From positions 124,001 through 188,000 of the forward strand of contig NZ_CP047936.1 of NCBI RefSeq assembly GCF_014279975.1: a stretch of 64,000 nt of DNA, given 5' to 3'. Source of the DNA: Synechococcus sp. BIOS-U3-1 (GTDB lineage: Bacteria > Cyanobacteriota > Cyanobacteriia > PCC-6307 > Cyanobiaceae). The position numbers were made by a program, and so were the translations under genes. The notes beneath the pieces were generated by a model that saw only the letters and a list, made by a program, of their open reading frames with translations, ran no database searches and had not been told where the DNA came from. The stretch's first letter is position 1. Each line of letters begins with the position of its first letter. Shown in pieces: positions 1 through 10,094 of the stretch.

Positions 1-434
1 TCCCTTGGTGTGCTGACCAGGACCCTGGCACCGCAACGCAGACGCCAGTCAATCTCCCGGGTGAGTAGATCCCTGGTTTGCTGCAGGGTGCAGCCCGCAT
101 TCAGCAGGCCATCCACACACTTGCGAACTTCACGGTCCACATCGGTGACACCGCGGTTGCGCGGATTCGTTGGGGTGCGCATTTCCCGTGGCTTCTGCTG
201 ATCGCGCACATAAATGCCTGATCCCGCCATGGCTTCCACCACACCGTCGGTTTCAAGTTGGCGGTAGACCTTGCTGATCGTGTTGCGGTGCAGGCCGGTC
301 TGCATGGCCAGCTGACGCGTGCTGGGCAGACGGTGACCCGGTGGGTAGTGCCGAGCTGCGATCGCGAAGCAAATCTGGTTGTAAAGCTGGGTCGACGCCG
401 GGATGTCGCTTTCCTGTTGGATGTGGAATCGCAC
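1..434 (-). CDS. GntR-family transcriptional regulator (3' end outside window)
   Basis: Small DNA-binding regulator of the GntR type. The visible reading frame carries a winged helix-turn-helix: LPSTRQLAMQTGLHRNTISK is the recognition helix region, followed by VYRQLETDGVVEAMAGSGIY, the usual wing. The N-terminal SDIPASTQLYNQ segment resembles the short YtrA-like members, which lack a large effector domain. I chose GTG at 434 because homologous proteins begin just before RFHIQQES; a TTG seven codons upstream is the only other option before a stop codon. The gene runs off the left edge after about 144 codons. Its upstream region (435-862) is long for this genome and holds palindromes that could be autoregulatory operators. 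Ligand and targets cannot be read from the sequence. Confidence 0.85.
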   Translation of the reverse strand, partial: MRFHIQQESDIPASTQLYNQICFAIAARHYPPGHRLPSTRQLAMQTGLHRNTISKVYRQLETDGVVEAMAGSGIYVRDQQKPREMRTPTNPRNRGVTDVDREVRKCVDGLLNAGCTLQQTRDLLTREIDWRLRCGARVLVSTPR

Positions 435-697
435 GCCGGTGGGCCAGATCAAGATGCGGCCACCTTAAGGAGTGAACGGCTCGGTGACAATTCCCTGGTT
501 GGTCCGTGTCCATGTGCCGATTGCTGCGAGTGCTCTGATTTCAGGTGTCTCGAGCGTCACGAGGATCTTCCATGTCCCTTCTCCTCCCCGTTGTGGGCGT
601 TCAACCGCAGCTTGCCGGGCTCAGGGCTGGACATCTGGGACAGCACAGTCATGATTTCGTCACGATTTGCCGTTGATTGCGTTTCCTTTTTTGTTGT

Positions 698-717
698 TTG
701 ACGCCAATGGTCGTCAA
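698..717. promoter_or_regulatory. inverted repeat, possible operator
   Basis: TTGACG at 698-703 and CGTCAA at 712-717 form a 6-bp inverted repeat separated by eight bases. The TTGACG arm could also act as a -35 box. It lies about 265 bases upstream of the GntR-type gene start. No function is shown. Confidence 0.3.
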
Positions 718-745
718 GGATTGGTGGGCTTATTGGCTCGCGAGT

Positions 746-777
746 ATGTCATCGACAATGACATCGAAGATGTCATT
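746..777. promoter_or_regulatory. nested palindromes, candidate operator
   Basis: Two overlapping dyads share one arm. ATGTCAT (746-752) pairs with ATGACAT (758-764), and AATGACATC (757-765) is a perfect 9-bp inverted repeat of GATGTCATT (769-777) across GAA. An additional AATGACATT copy sits at 836-844. Repeated TGTCAT/ATGACA half-sites are typical of a dimeric regulator site, and the adjacent GntR-type gene is the obvious candidate. The binding itself is inference. Confidence 0.4.
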
Positions 778-862
778 GTTTTGTTGACGTTCTGTTTTGA
801 TGAATCACTCGGCAAGTTTTAAAGAGTGGGTGCCGAATGACATTGTTTGTTGATTGGCTTCG

Positions 863-1522
863 TTAGCCGTTTCCCGCAGGCTTGCTGATCTGCCTGGCCG
901 CGGCGCGCGGGGGTGCCGTGATCGTGCGCACGGCTTTGTTCGCAGCCTCTTCCTTTTCGTCTTGCTTTGCCAGGGGCGTTTTGCGCGGTGTGAGGAACAT
1001 GATCATGTTGCGTCCTTCACGTTTGGGGGGTTGCTGGATCTCTGCAGGCTCCTCCAGATCCTTGGCCATGCGCCTTAGCAGAACCTCAGCAAGAGCTGTG
1101 TGTTGAATCTCGCGGCCGCGGAAGATCACGGTGCATTTCACTTTGTCGCCGGCCTTGAGAAAGCGCTGGGCCTGACCAATCCGCACGTCGTAATCGTGTT
1201 GATCAATTTTGTATCGCATCTTGACTTCTTTAACTTCGGTCTGATGCGATTTTTTCTTAGCTTCCTTGGCCTTTTTCTCTTGTTCGAACTTGTACTTGCC
1301 GTAATCCATGATCCGGCAAACAGGTGGATCAGCTTTTTCGCTGACCAGAACAAGATCCAGTTCCCGTTCTTTGGCCACTGATAACGCTTCTTCCCGGTCA
1401 ATCACTCCCAGTTGAGTGCCGTCTGCATCCACCACACGAAGCTGTGGGTAGTTGATGCGATCGTTGATGTTGGGGAGCTCCCTGACAGGAGCACGGCGGT
1501 CAAAACGAGGACGTGGTGGCAT
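863..1522 (-). CDS. infC: translation initiation factor IF-3
   Basis: IF-3 binds the 30S subunit, blocks premature 50S joining and proofreads start-codon/initiator-tRNA pairing. The 219-residue product has the N-domain motif [18 protein letters not shown], the basic linker rich in Lys (about residues 80-95), and the C-domain with [16 protein letters not shown] and the segment ending in RNMIMFL. A C-terminal extension of about 40 residues rich in Ala/Lys goes beyond the bacterial core length, as is common in cyanobacteria. The start is an ordinary ATG at 1522, not the AUU used for autoregulation in enterobacteria. It follows miaA on the same strand with a 54-base gap. Confidence 0.97.
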   Translation of the reverse strand: MPPRPRFDRRAPVRELPNINDRINYPQLRVVDADGTQLGVIDREEALSVAKERELDLVLVSEKADPPVCRIMDYGKYKFEQEKKAKEAKKKSHQTEVKEVKMRYKIDQHDYDVRIGQAQRFLKAGDKVKCTVIFRGREIQHTALAEVLLRRMAKDLEEPAEIQQPPKREGRNMIMFLTPRKTPLAKQDEKEEAANKAVRTITAPPRAAARQISKPAGNG

Positions 1523-1576
1523 TCAGTGATGAAGAGGCTGCCGGAGAAAAATCTGGGCCCGGCGGGGTTTCTGTCT

Positions 1577-2509
1577 TCACACTAGACCGGCTTCGATCTG
1601 CTGACTGGCATCGTTGAAGGGATCGGTATCACTGAGCCAGTGAGGCTGATGCTGACGTCTGAACCAGGTGCGCTGGCGCTTGGCGAACTGTTGCGTGCGC
1701 TTGGTGGTCTGCGCGATGGCGCTGGTTCGATCGAGATGCCCCCCAAGCACCTGAAGTGCTTCCCCGTAGCCAATGGTTTGCAGTAGTGGCAGGTCAGCTC
1801 CGTATTGCTGCTTCAGTTGTTGGGTTTCTTCAATCAGTCCCTGGGCATACAACTCTTCGGTGCGCTGGCTGATGCGCTGGCGTAGATCGGCTGGATTGAG
1901 CCCGAGTTCGAGCACGCGCCACGGAGGAGGACTGGCACTGGTCTGCGAGCTCATCGCTCTGCCAGTGGCGTAAAGCACTTCCAGTGCTCGTTGGGTGCGG
2001 ACTGCATCGGCTGCGGAGATCCGTGCGCCTGCCTCAGGGTCTGCGTCCATCAGCAGTTGATGACAAGCCGCCTGACCTAGCTGCGCCAGTTGCTTTCGCA
2101 GTGCCGGCTGAGGTGCGACCGAGGGTGGTTTCAGCCCAGCGGTGAGTGCCTTGAGATAAAGGCCGCTGCCACCCACCAGGAAAGCGGCACCTCGCTCGTT
2201 CAGGCTGCGGTTCACCATGGCAAGTGCCTCGTCCTGAAATTCGCGCAGGGTGATCGGTTGATCAGGTCGGCGCAGGTCAACGAGGTGATGTGGCACCCGT
2301 GCTCTCTGCTTTGCGGTCGGTTTGGCAGTGCCTACATCCATGCCCTCATAGAGCTGCCGCGAATCAATGTTCAAAATCTCGAGCTCGTAGCGTTCCGCCA
2401 GCTCGAGGGCCAGAGCCGTTTTGCCACTGGCGGTGGGTCCCAGCAGCACCACCACCAGTGGTGGGAGCTGCGCTGATCCTGGCGCTGCCGGTGGGCTGGG
2501 GTCAGACAT
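1577..2509 (-). CDS. miaA: tRNA dimethylallyltransferase
   Basis: MiaA transfers the dimethylallyl group to A37 of tRNAs reading UNN codons. The product (310 residues from ATG 2509) has the P-loop [18 protein letters not shown], the catalytic-region motif [19 protein letters not shown], the PHHLVD motif, [11 protein letters not shown] and, toward the C-terminus, [10 protein letters not shown] and the [10 protein letters not shown] segment. An in-frame ATG 23 codons upstream exists, but the extra residues do not look like the family and would crowd the gyrB promoter, so I chose 2509. Divergent from gyrB with a 117-base gap. Confidence 0.95.
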   Translation of the reverse strand: MSDPSPPAAPGSAQLPPLVVVLLGPTASGKTALALELAERYELEILNIDSRQLYEGMDVGTAKPTAKQRARVPHHLVDLRRPDQPITLREFQDEALAMVNRSLNERGAAFLVGGSGLYLKALTAGLKPPSVAPQPALRKQLAQLGQAACHQLLMDADPEAGARISAADAVRTQRALEVLYATGRAMSSQTSASPPPWRVLELGLNPADLRQRISQRTEELYAQGLIEETQQLKQQYGADLPLLQTIGYGEALQVLGGHLDRTSAIAQTTKRTQQFAKRQRTWFRRQHQPHWLSDTDPFNDASQQIEAGLV

Positions 2510-2545
2510 GGAGCGGAGTAGGGGGTGGACCCCCCGAAAAAATGA

Positions 2546-4593
<2,048 letters not shown>

Positions 4594-4594
<1 letters not shown>

Positions 4595-4932
4595 TGAATC
4601 ACTCCGCAACGGTGATGCTGCGTTGGAGCTGGTTGCTTGGCGTGTCCTTAATCGGTCCTGTCGCTTTACCGGCAGGCGGGGCAGAACGGCGTTTGCCGCA
4701 GATTCGTCGCCAGCAGGGCAGCGGCCCTCTACTGAGTGGCAGCGACTGTGTACTGCATTCCAGTCCGCTTGTTGCAGCTCCTGCTTTGCGGCGACTGGAG
4801 ATCGGAACACCGTTGCAATTGTTGCGTCGATGGCGCAGTGATGACGGCAGGGACTGGATTCAGGTGAAGGTCACCTCTGGACCTGCGCTTACTGATGCTG
4901 TAGAGCGGCAGAGAGGTTGGATTCATCACTGA
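4594..4932 (+). CDS. small secreted SH3-like protein, function unknown
   Basis: A 112-residue product with a hydrophobic N-terminal segment ([17 protein letters not shown], residues about 13-29) that looks like a cleavable signal peptide. The rest resembles a bacterial SH3-like (SH3b) fold: [20 protein letters not shown] followed by WIQVKV. Such domains often bind cell wall or partner proteins, but nothing here fixes a role. Its start overlaps the gyrB stop (A of ATG is the last base of TGA), so it is probably translationally coupled to gyrB, and it is followed closely by the crcB pair. Confidence 0.75.
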
Positions 4933-4954
4933 GTCCAGTTTCTATGAGGCGTTG

Positions 4955-5326
4955 ATGGTTGGGCTGGGTGCCATTCCTGGCGCCTGGTTGCGCTTGAGAG
5001 TCGTCAATCACTTTGAACCCCTGGTTCCCAGGAAGCACTGGGGAACCTTTGCGGTGAATCTGGTGGCTGCATTCGCCCTGGGCCTGGTGCTCGGTTTGGA
5101 GCGAACGGGGCGTTGCGACAACTCCACAGGTGTTTCCGCGCTGATTTTGTTGGTGGGTACAGGATTTTTTGGAAGCCTGAGCACGTTTTCCACCTTTGCA
5201 GTAGAGGTTCTTACCACGTTGCGTGAACGCCGTTGGGGAGAAGCCGTTTTGCTCACAAGTGGTTCGGTGATCGCTGGTCTGCTGGTTGCTGCTGCAGGTT
5301 TCAGTCTGGGACTTGTCAATGCCTGA
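4955..5326 (+). CDS. crcB: CrcB/Fluc fluoride channel subunit, first of a pair
   Basis: Membrane protein of the Fluc/CrcB family, which exports fluoride as a dual-topology dimer. The product (about 123 residues) has four hydrophobic segments, the [10 protein letters not shown] start typical of the family and the pore segment [14 protein letters not shown]. The first-helix NxxGSF-type motif is altered to NLVAAF, so it is the diverged partner of the next gene. Start: ATG 4955, preceded by GAGG at a suitable distance; TTG 4952 is equally possible. It lies 22 bases after the SH3-like gene. Confidence 0.88.
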   Translation: MVGLGAIPGAWLRLRVVNHFEPLVPRKHWGTFAVNLVAAFALGLVLGLERTGRCDNSTGVSALILLVGTGFFGSLSTFSTFAVEVLTTLRERRWGEAVLLTSGSVIAGLLVAAAGFSLGLVNA

Positions 5327-5723
5327 ACAGTCGCCGTCTCTGTCCAAGGAGCTTCAGGAGCTTGTTTTGGTTGCCGTGGGTGCTGTGCCAGGAGCTTTGT
5401 TGCGCTGGCAGACCAGTGCTGTGTTTCATGACCGAGACGTTCTGGTGAACGTTTTCGGTTCTCTGATCTTGGGCTTGTTGCTGGGCCTACCCTATCGGCC
5501 GCGGCTTCAGCTGCTGGTTGGAATTGGTTTCTGCGGTTCGTTGACCACGTTCAGCAGCTGGATGGTCAACAGCGTGAATCTGATTGTTTCGGGCCAGCCG
5601 TTCGAGGCCCTTGGATTGATTGGCATGACCTTAGGGCTGGGCCTTGGTGGCGCAGCCCTTGGTTTATGGATCGGCCGCAGCGTCGATGCGCTGAAGCTCA
5701 AGCCTTCAGAGCCGCCTCGATAG
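5319..5723 (+). CDS. crcB: CrcB/Fluc fluoride channel subunit, second of a pair
   Basis: A 134-residue member of the same fluoride channel family. It has [10 protein letters not shown] near the N-terminus, the more canonical [14 protein letters not shown] helix and the pore segment [14 protein letters not shown]. The ATG lies inside the end of the first crcB gene (8-base overlap), a tight coupling that fits stoichiometric assembly of a heterodimer. The gene ends tail-to-tail with gpx, overlapping its end by 26 bases. Confidence 0.9.
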   Translation: MPEQSPSLSKELQELVLVAVGAVPGALLRWQTSAVFHDRDVLVNVFGSLILGLLLGLPYRPRLQLLVGIGFCGSLTTFSSWMVNSVNLIVSGQPFEALGLIGMTLGLGLGGAALGLWIGRSVDALKLKPSEPPR

Positions 5724-6177
5724 CGCTGTTGAGTTCAGCCTCTTCAGGGGCAACTCCGCTCTTGTAGCGAGAGAGAACCGTACCGTCCTTGCCGACCAGG
5801 AATTTTTCAAAATTCCAGGCCACATCTCCAGCAGGCTCCGCCTGATTAAGCGTGCTGTAGGGCTCGGTGGTGCTGCCTGTGGCATGCACCTTGTCGAACA
5901 GTTCGAAGCTGGCTCCGTAGGTGGTTGAGCAGAAGCTCTTGATTTCATCAAGGCTGCCGGGCTCCTGGGCTCCAAAGTCGTTGCAGGGAAATCCCAGAAC
6001 GCAAAGGCCCTGTGCGCCGTACTTGTCTTGCAGGGCTTGAAGGCCGGCATATTGCTTGGTGAAGCCGCAACGGCTAGCCACGTTCACGATCAGCAGCACT
6101 TTTCCGGCGTAGTTACCTAATGACTGATCGGTCCCTGTGGAGGTTTTCACCACAACCTTGGAGATGTTGACGGACAT
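5698..6177 (-). CDS. glutathione peroxidase family thiol peroxidase
   Basis: Thioredoxin-fold peroxidase that reduces hydrogen and lipid peroxides. The 159-residue product has the peroxidatic-cysteine motif NVASRCGFTKQYAGL (Cys, not selenocysteine), the second family motif LGFPCNDFGAQEPG (with the likely resolving Cys) and the WNFEKFLV motif with the catalytic Trp-Asn. Cyanobacterial enzymes of this type often use NADPH/thioredoxin or act on lipid hydroperoxides rather than glutathione, so the true reductant is uncertain. ATG 6177. Its 3' end overlaps the crcB pair. Confidence 0.93.
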   Translation of the reverse strand: MSVNISKVVVKTSTGTDQSLGNYAGKVLLIVNVASRCGFTKQYAGLQALQDKYGAQGLCVLGFPCNDFGAQEPGSLDEIKSFCSTTYGASFELFDKVHATGSTTEPYSTLNQAEPAGDVAWNFEKFLVGKDGTVLSRYKSGVAPEEAELNSAIEAALKA

Positions 6178-6315
6178 TCGGGGAAAAGAGCTTCGCGGCG
6201 ACCTTAGCTACGTCGTACTCTCCCCTGATCGAAAGGTGGACTCCTGGATCAGTCACCATCGCGCGGCATTTTCTACGAAGGGATTGATCTGTTCCGAGCA
6301 GGTGCCGTTTTTCTT

Positions 6316-7365
6316 GTGCTCTGGTCTCACGCAGGGCCATTACTCCCTGACACCTGGCCGAATGTTCTGTCTGCCAACTGGTTTCGACCTGGCTTTTGGG
6401 GAGTCACAATCTTTTTTGCCATCAGCGGCTTTCTGATCATCGGGCAATTGTTGGATGTGGTGATGGACCGGCGCCAGGAAACCATCAAGGTATTTGTGTT
6501 GCGCCGCTGGTTTCGGACAGTTCCTACGTATTGGATTCTTCTCGGTCTATTCAGCTGCACTGGATTTGTCATTTGGTTTGGTTGGCGCTCACTGCTACTG
6601 AATGCCCTGTTCATTCAGGGACCAATGATTGGGATTCCTGTGCTGTTGCCTGTTTCATGGAGCCTGGTGATTGAAGAGTGGAGTTATCTCCTCTATGCAG
6701 TTTTTGCGGCGTTGCTGCTGTTCTGTCGTCGGCGTTATCAGCTGCCGCGTTCGTTGATGGAGCGATCTTTTCTTGTTCTGCTTCTGTTTCTGCCTTGCCT
6801 GTCTGGTGCATTGCGTTGGTCTGTGATGGACCAGGGTGCTTCTGTGCAGATGATCAAGCAAGGGCTTTTCTCGCAAATCGATGCACTGTCTTACGGGGGA
6901 TTGCTGGCTTGGTGGATGCGTCGGTCGCCAGAGAACTTCGATCGATTGGCTCGCTCTGGGAACGTGGTTTTACCTATTTTGATCATCGTGATTTGCGGGG
7001 TATCCACATCAGTTCCCGATTTGTTCCGTAATGTGCTGGATCCCCTTCCAGAAGCATCAAGGCTTTGGGTTGCCTTCGGTTTTTATCCGACGGTTGGTTT
7101 CCTCGCCTCGGCTCTGATTGTGTCGAGTTGGAAATTCAGGTATTCCTTTCTTCCCGTTTCAATGCGCCGTGCATTTCGGGAACTCAGCCGTTGCAGTTAC
7201 TCCGTGTATTTGCTGCATATGCCTCTAGCCAGTCTGCTGATGCAGTTCAATATGCCAATCGTCTTGCGTTTGATCACCTATTTCCTGGGTTCCATCGGCA
7301 TTGGTAGCCTTTGTTGGCAATGTCTAGAGCGACCTTTCATGCGCCTTCGAACCAAAGTGTGTTGA
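6316..7365 (+). CDS. membrane acyltransferase (acyltransferase-3 family), start uncertain
   Basis: Polytopic O-acyltransferase of the OafA/exopolysaccharide type, which typically transfers acetyl groups to surface glycans. It has about ten hydrophobic segments, with family motifs WGVTIFFAISGFLI, PVSWSLVIEEWSYLL and SRCSYSVYLLHMPL. The first ordinary start is GTG 6316, but this cuts the conserved first helix: GIDLFRAGAVFLVLWSHAG is encoded in frame from about 6280. The frame is open back to a stop at 6226-6228 yet contains no ATG, GTG or TTG. CTG 6244, preceded by an AAGG stretch, would restore a normal N-terminus. So the gene may use a rare start, or its 5' end has been lost. Reading as a real gene is secure; the start is not. 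Confidence 0.8.
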   Translation: MLWSHAGPLLPDTWPNVLSANWFRPGFWGVTIFFAISGFLIIGQLLDVVMDRRQETIKVFVLRRWFRTVPTYWILLGLFSCTGFVIWFGWRSLLLNALFIQGPMIGIPVLLPVSWSLVIEEWSYLLYAVFAALLLFCRRRYQLPRSLMERSFLVLLLFLPCLSGALRWSVMDQGASVQMIKQGLFSQIDALSYGGLLAWWMRRSPENFDRLARSGNVVLPILIIVICGVSTSVPDLFRNVLDPLPEASRLWVAFGFYPTVGFLASALIVSSWKFRYSFLPVSMRRAFRELSRCSYSVYLLHMPLASLLMQFNMPIVLRLITYFLGSIGIGSLCWQCLERPFMRLRTKVC

Positions 7366-7535
7366 AGCCGCACTTGCATGAGACTGTGTATAGTTATCTG
7401 TGATTTACAGATTCTCCATGATTTCTTTTTGAGAAACTCATGATGCCTGTGCCGATCAGAATTATTTAGATTCAATGTACTGATAATTGGTGTAACAAGA
7501 TTGCTTCGAATTTGATCCTTGCTGAAGACACTTTC

Positions 7536-8474
7536 ATGAAATCACTGTTCCTGAAGATTCGCAGACGTCTAGCCAAGCAAGATCGCCCGGAGGCAGTCCA
7601 GCATGAGGTTTTTTCAAGGCGCGACTTTCTTTTGCGGGATGTCAGGAAATCTGAGATAGGTCTCGAAATTGCTCCTTTTTTTCGCCCGCTTGCTCCGAAG
7701 GCGGAGGGTTATCGGGTTGAGACCATCGATATTCTTTCAACAGAGCAACTGCGCCAATGGATTCATGATGATTCTTCTTTGCCCAATGAATTAATCAATC
7801 AAATTGAAGAGGTTGACCATGTCGGCTCAGCATCTCGGATTAAAGAAACTATTCAATACAGTGGTGAAAAGAAATATGCTTATATTCTCTCAAGCCACAA
7901 CTTTGAACATCTCCCTAATCCCATTCAATTCCTGAGAGATTGCAATGATATTTTGTCAGAAAATGGCCAGATTTGTATGGCAGTCCCTGATCTTCGCTGT
8001 TGTTTTGATCGTTTCCGAATGCCGACGCAGCTTGATGATTGGATGCAAAGTTTTTATGAGCAGAAGTCGTTGCCAAGCGCTTACGATCGTTTCCGTGCCT
8101 GGTATAAGCGTTGCAACAATATTGGTGTTTTAGATCATGCTGAATCTGAAATTGTTTTGCATCCAAATCCACTGAAAAATCTCAATACTGCCTTTGCTGA
8201 GCTGCAGGAAACACTTGCTAACGGTCATAGTGAGTACAAAGACTGCCATGTTTCTGCCTTTACGCCATCCTCCTTTATTCTCCTTATTAAAGAATGCATC
8301 GAGCTCAACCTCATTCATTTAGATGTTGTTGATATGGTTCCCACCATTGGAGACGAGTTTTTAGTCAGGCTAAAAAAAATGACTGATTTGAATCCACTAA
8401 GTTCTGAACAGAGGCGCGATTTGTACTTCAAGATGCTTGCTGAGCTTGGTCTTCCCCCTTCTGGGTCAAAATGA
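7536..8474 (+). CDS. SAM-dependent methyltransferase-like protein
   Basis: A 312-residue protein, AT-richer than its neighbours. The central part YILSSHNFEHLPNPIQFL plus DILSENGQICMAVPD matches the post-motif region of class I methyltransferases of the type found in sugar and lipid biosynthesis clusters. The N-terminal glycine-rich SAM loop is not typical: SEIGLEIAPFFRPLAPK (about residues 36-52) is the counterpart. ATG 7536 preferred; TTG 7512 is an upstream alternative. It sits next to the acyltransferase, so glycan modification is a reasonable guess. The low GC suggests acquisition by transfer. Substrate unknown. Confidence 0.72.
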   Translation: MKSLFLKIRRRLAKQDRPEAVQHEVFSRRDFLLRDVRKSEIGLEIAPFFRPLAPKAEGYRVETIDILSTEQLRQWIHDDSSLPNELINQIEEVDHVGSASRIKETIQYSGEKKYAYILSSHNFEHLPNPIQFLRDCNDILSENGQICMAVPDLRCCFDRFRMPTQLDDWMQSFYEQKSLPSAYDRFRAWYKRCNNIGVLDHAESEIVLHPNPLKNLNTAFAELQETLANGHSEYKDCHVSAFTPSSFILLIKECIELNLIHLDVVDMVPTIGDEFLVRLKKMTDLNPLSSEQRRDLYFKMLAELGLPPSGSK

Positions 8475-8484
8475 TGCATTACAG

Positions 8485-8516
8485 TAAAAATGATTTAAAA
8501 CTTTTAGTCATTTTTA
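8485..8516 (+). terminator. AT-rich hairpin after the methyltransferase-like gene
   Basis: TAAAAATGA (8485-8493) is a perfect inverted repeat of TCATTTTTA (8508-8516) around a 14-base loop, 11 bases after the stop codon. The stem is weak (A/T) and the right arm supplies the T-run, so it may end transcription before mgtE. Confidence 0.4.
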
Positions 8517-8564
8517 AAATACTAATTTCCTGTTCTCACGAACTGAGATGAGAGCAGACTTGTT

Positions 8565-8570
8565 TATAAT
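8565..8570 (+). promoter_or_regulatory. candidate -10 box for mgtE
   Basis: A perfect TATAAT lies 26 bases before the mgtE start in the AT-rich gap. No good -35 hexamer is visible 16-18 bases upstream. Confidence 0.4.
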
Positions 8571-8596
8571 CACAACAGCGAGGTTTTGCAGCATCG

Positions 8597-10042
8597 ATGA
8601 CTGAAAAGCCCGCAGCTCCTCTCAATATTGGGCTCGATGCGGACCTCTTGCTGCATGAGCTCCAAGGGTTGTTGGAGATGGGTAATTATGACGCCGTTAA
8701 GCCGTTGTTATCTCCCTTGCAGGAGGTGGATATCGCTGAAGTCATTGGTGGTTTGCCTCGGACACTTCAGGCGCTTGCATTTCGTTTACTCAGCAAGGAT
8801 GAGGCGATCGAGGTTTATGAGTATCTCGAGCCTCCCGTCCAGCAGAGCTTGTTGGAGTTGCTGCGCTCTGGCGAGGTGCTTGAGCTTGTGGAGGAGATGT
8901 CCCCGGATGATCGGGTGCGTCTCTTCGATGAATTGCCCGCGAAGGTTGTGCGGCGGCTGCTTTCGCAGCTGAGTCCTGTTGAACGTCGCGTTACTGCGCA
9001 GCTCCTTGGTTACGCCAGTGAGACGGCCGGGCGCCTGATGACCACTGAGTTCATTGACCTCAAGGAGGTTCACAGTGCCGCTCAGGCACTCACGATTGTG
9101 CGTCGCCGTGCGCGCGAGACAGAAACGATTTACAGCCTTTATGTCACGGATGCTGGGCGGCACCTCACCGGGATCCTGTCATTGCGTGATCTGGTCACTG
9201 CTGAGCCCGAAAATCGCATCGGCGATGTGATGACCAGGGAGGTGGTGAGCGTCAACACCGACACGGATCAGGAGGAGGTGGCTCGAGCGATTCAGCGTTA
9301 CGACTTTCTGGCTGTGCCGGTCGTGGACCGGGAGCGTCGCCTCGTGGGCATTGTCACCGTGGATGACGTGATTGATGTGATCGAGCAGGAGGCCACACGC
9401 GATCTTTACGCGGCAGGTGCGGTGGAGGCTGGTGATGAGGACGATTACTTTCAGAGCAATTTGTTCACCGTCGCTCGACGGCGGGTTGTTTGGCTGTCGG
9501 TGTTGGTTGTGGCCAGCTTTGTCACCTCCGAAGTAATTGCGGTCAATGAAGAGGTGCTCAAGGAGGTGGTTCTTCTGGCTGCTTTTATTCCGCTGTTGGC
9601 AGGAACTGGCGGCAATGTGGGCGCCCAAAGTTCCACTGTGGTCATTCGTGGTTTGAGCACGCAGAGCATCACTTCACTTGGAGAGTTCAGGGCTGTTGCG
9701 CGCGAAGCGACCGCCGGTTTGTTGCTTGGCCTTTTGATGATGCTGTTGGTGGTTCCTTTTGCTTGGTGGCGTGGTCAAAGCCCGCTGGTGGGCTTATCGG
9801 TGGGCACCAGTCTGTTGGCGATCACAACCTTGGCCGCGACCGCTGGTGCAGCGTTCCCCCTGTTGTTCAACCGATTGGGTTGGGATCCGGCGCTGATGTC
9901 CACACCGTTCATCACCACTTGTACTGATGTGGTGGGCACACTCATCTATCTGAAAACCGCCCAGTGGCTCTTGCTGAACATGCCCCAGCTCGTTGCAGCC
10001 ACAGGTATTTCTACCCAATTACTCGCTGCCATCCATTTCTGA
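8597..10042 (+). CDS. mgtE: MgtE-family magnesium transporter
   Basis: Homodimeric Mg2+ channel gated by intracellular magnesium. The 481-residue product has the full family architecture: an acidic helical N-domain (about 15-150), two CBS domains (about 155-280, with ETETIYSLYVTD and RYDFLAVPVVDRERRLVGIV), a connecting helix, and five transmembrane helices in the last 180 residues including the pore segment PLLAGTGGNVGAQSS and TPFITTCTDVVGTLIYL. ATG 8597. Neighbouring genes suggest no operon. Confidence 0.96.
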   Translation: MTEKPAAPLNIGLDADLLLHELQGLLEMGNYDAVKPLLSPLQEVDIAEVIGGLPRTLQALAFRLLSKDEAIEVYEYLEPPVQQSLLELLRSGEVLELVEEMSPDDRVRLFDELPAKVVRRLLSQLSPVERRVTAQLLGYASETAGRLMTTEFIDLKEVHSAAQALTIVRRRARETETIYSLYVTDAGRHLTGILSLRDLVTAEPENRIGDVMTREVVSVNTDTDQEEVARAIQRYDFLAVPVVDRERRLVGIVTVDDVIDVIEQEATRDLYAAGAVEAGDEDDYFQSNLFTVARRRVVWLSVLVVASFVTSEVIAVNEEVLKEVVLLAAFIPLLAGTGGNVGAQSSTVVIRGLSTQSITSLGEFRAVAREATAGLLLGLLMMLLVVPFAWWRGQSPLVGLSVGTSLLAITTLAATAGAAFPLLFNRLGWDPALMSTPFITTCTDVVGTLIYLKTAQWLLLNMPQLVAATGISTQLLAAIHF

Positions 10043-10094
10043 GAGGAAATTTACGTTTCTTAGGAGTACGCTTTACACAACTCAATGAAGCGTC

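Larger units (their letters stand above)
435..862. other. 428-base intergenic region without a gene
   Basis: Lies between the start of the GntR-type gene and the end of infC, both on the minus strand, so it is the promoter region of the regulator plus the infC 3' end. I see no convincing gene: reading frames here have no recognisable protein. It contains at least two dyad-symmetric elements (698-717 and 746-777) and a further AATGACATT half-site at 836-844. No clear intrinsic terminator for infC was seen. Confidence 0.6.

Noticed and set aside
258-701. 147-codon plus-strand frame across the regulator start
   Set aside because: Overlaps the helix-turn-helix coding region antisense and has no family features; the GntR reading is far better.
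6137-6436. Frameshift joining an upstream frame to the acyltransferase
   Set aside because: The other frames before 6316 encode no acyltransferase-like N-terminus, while the correct frame already does; a rare start explains it better.
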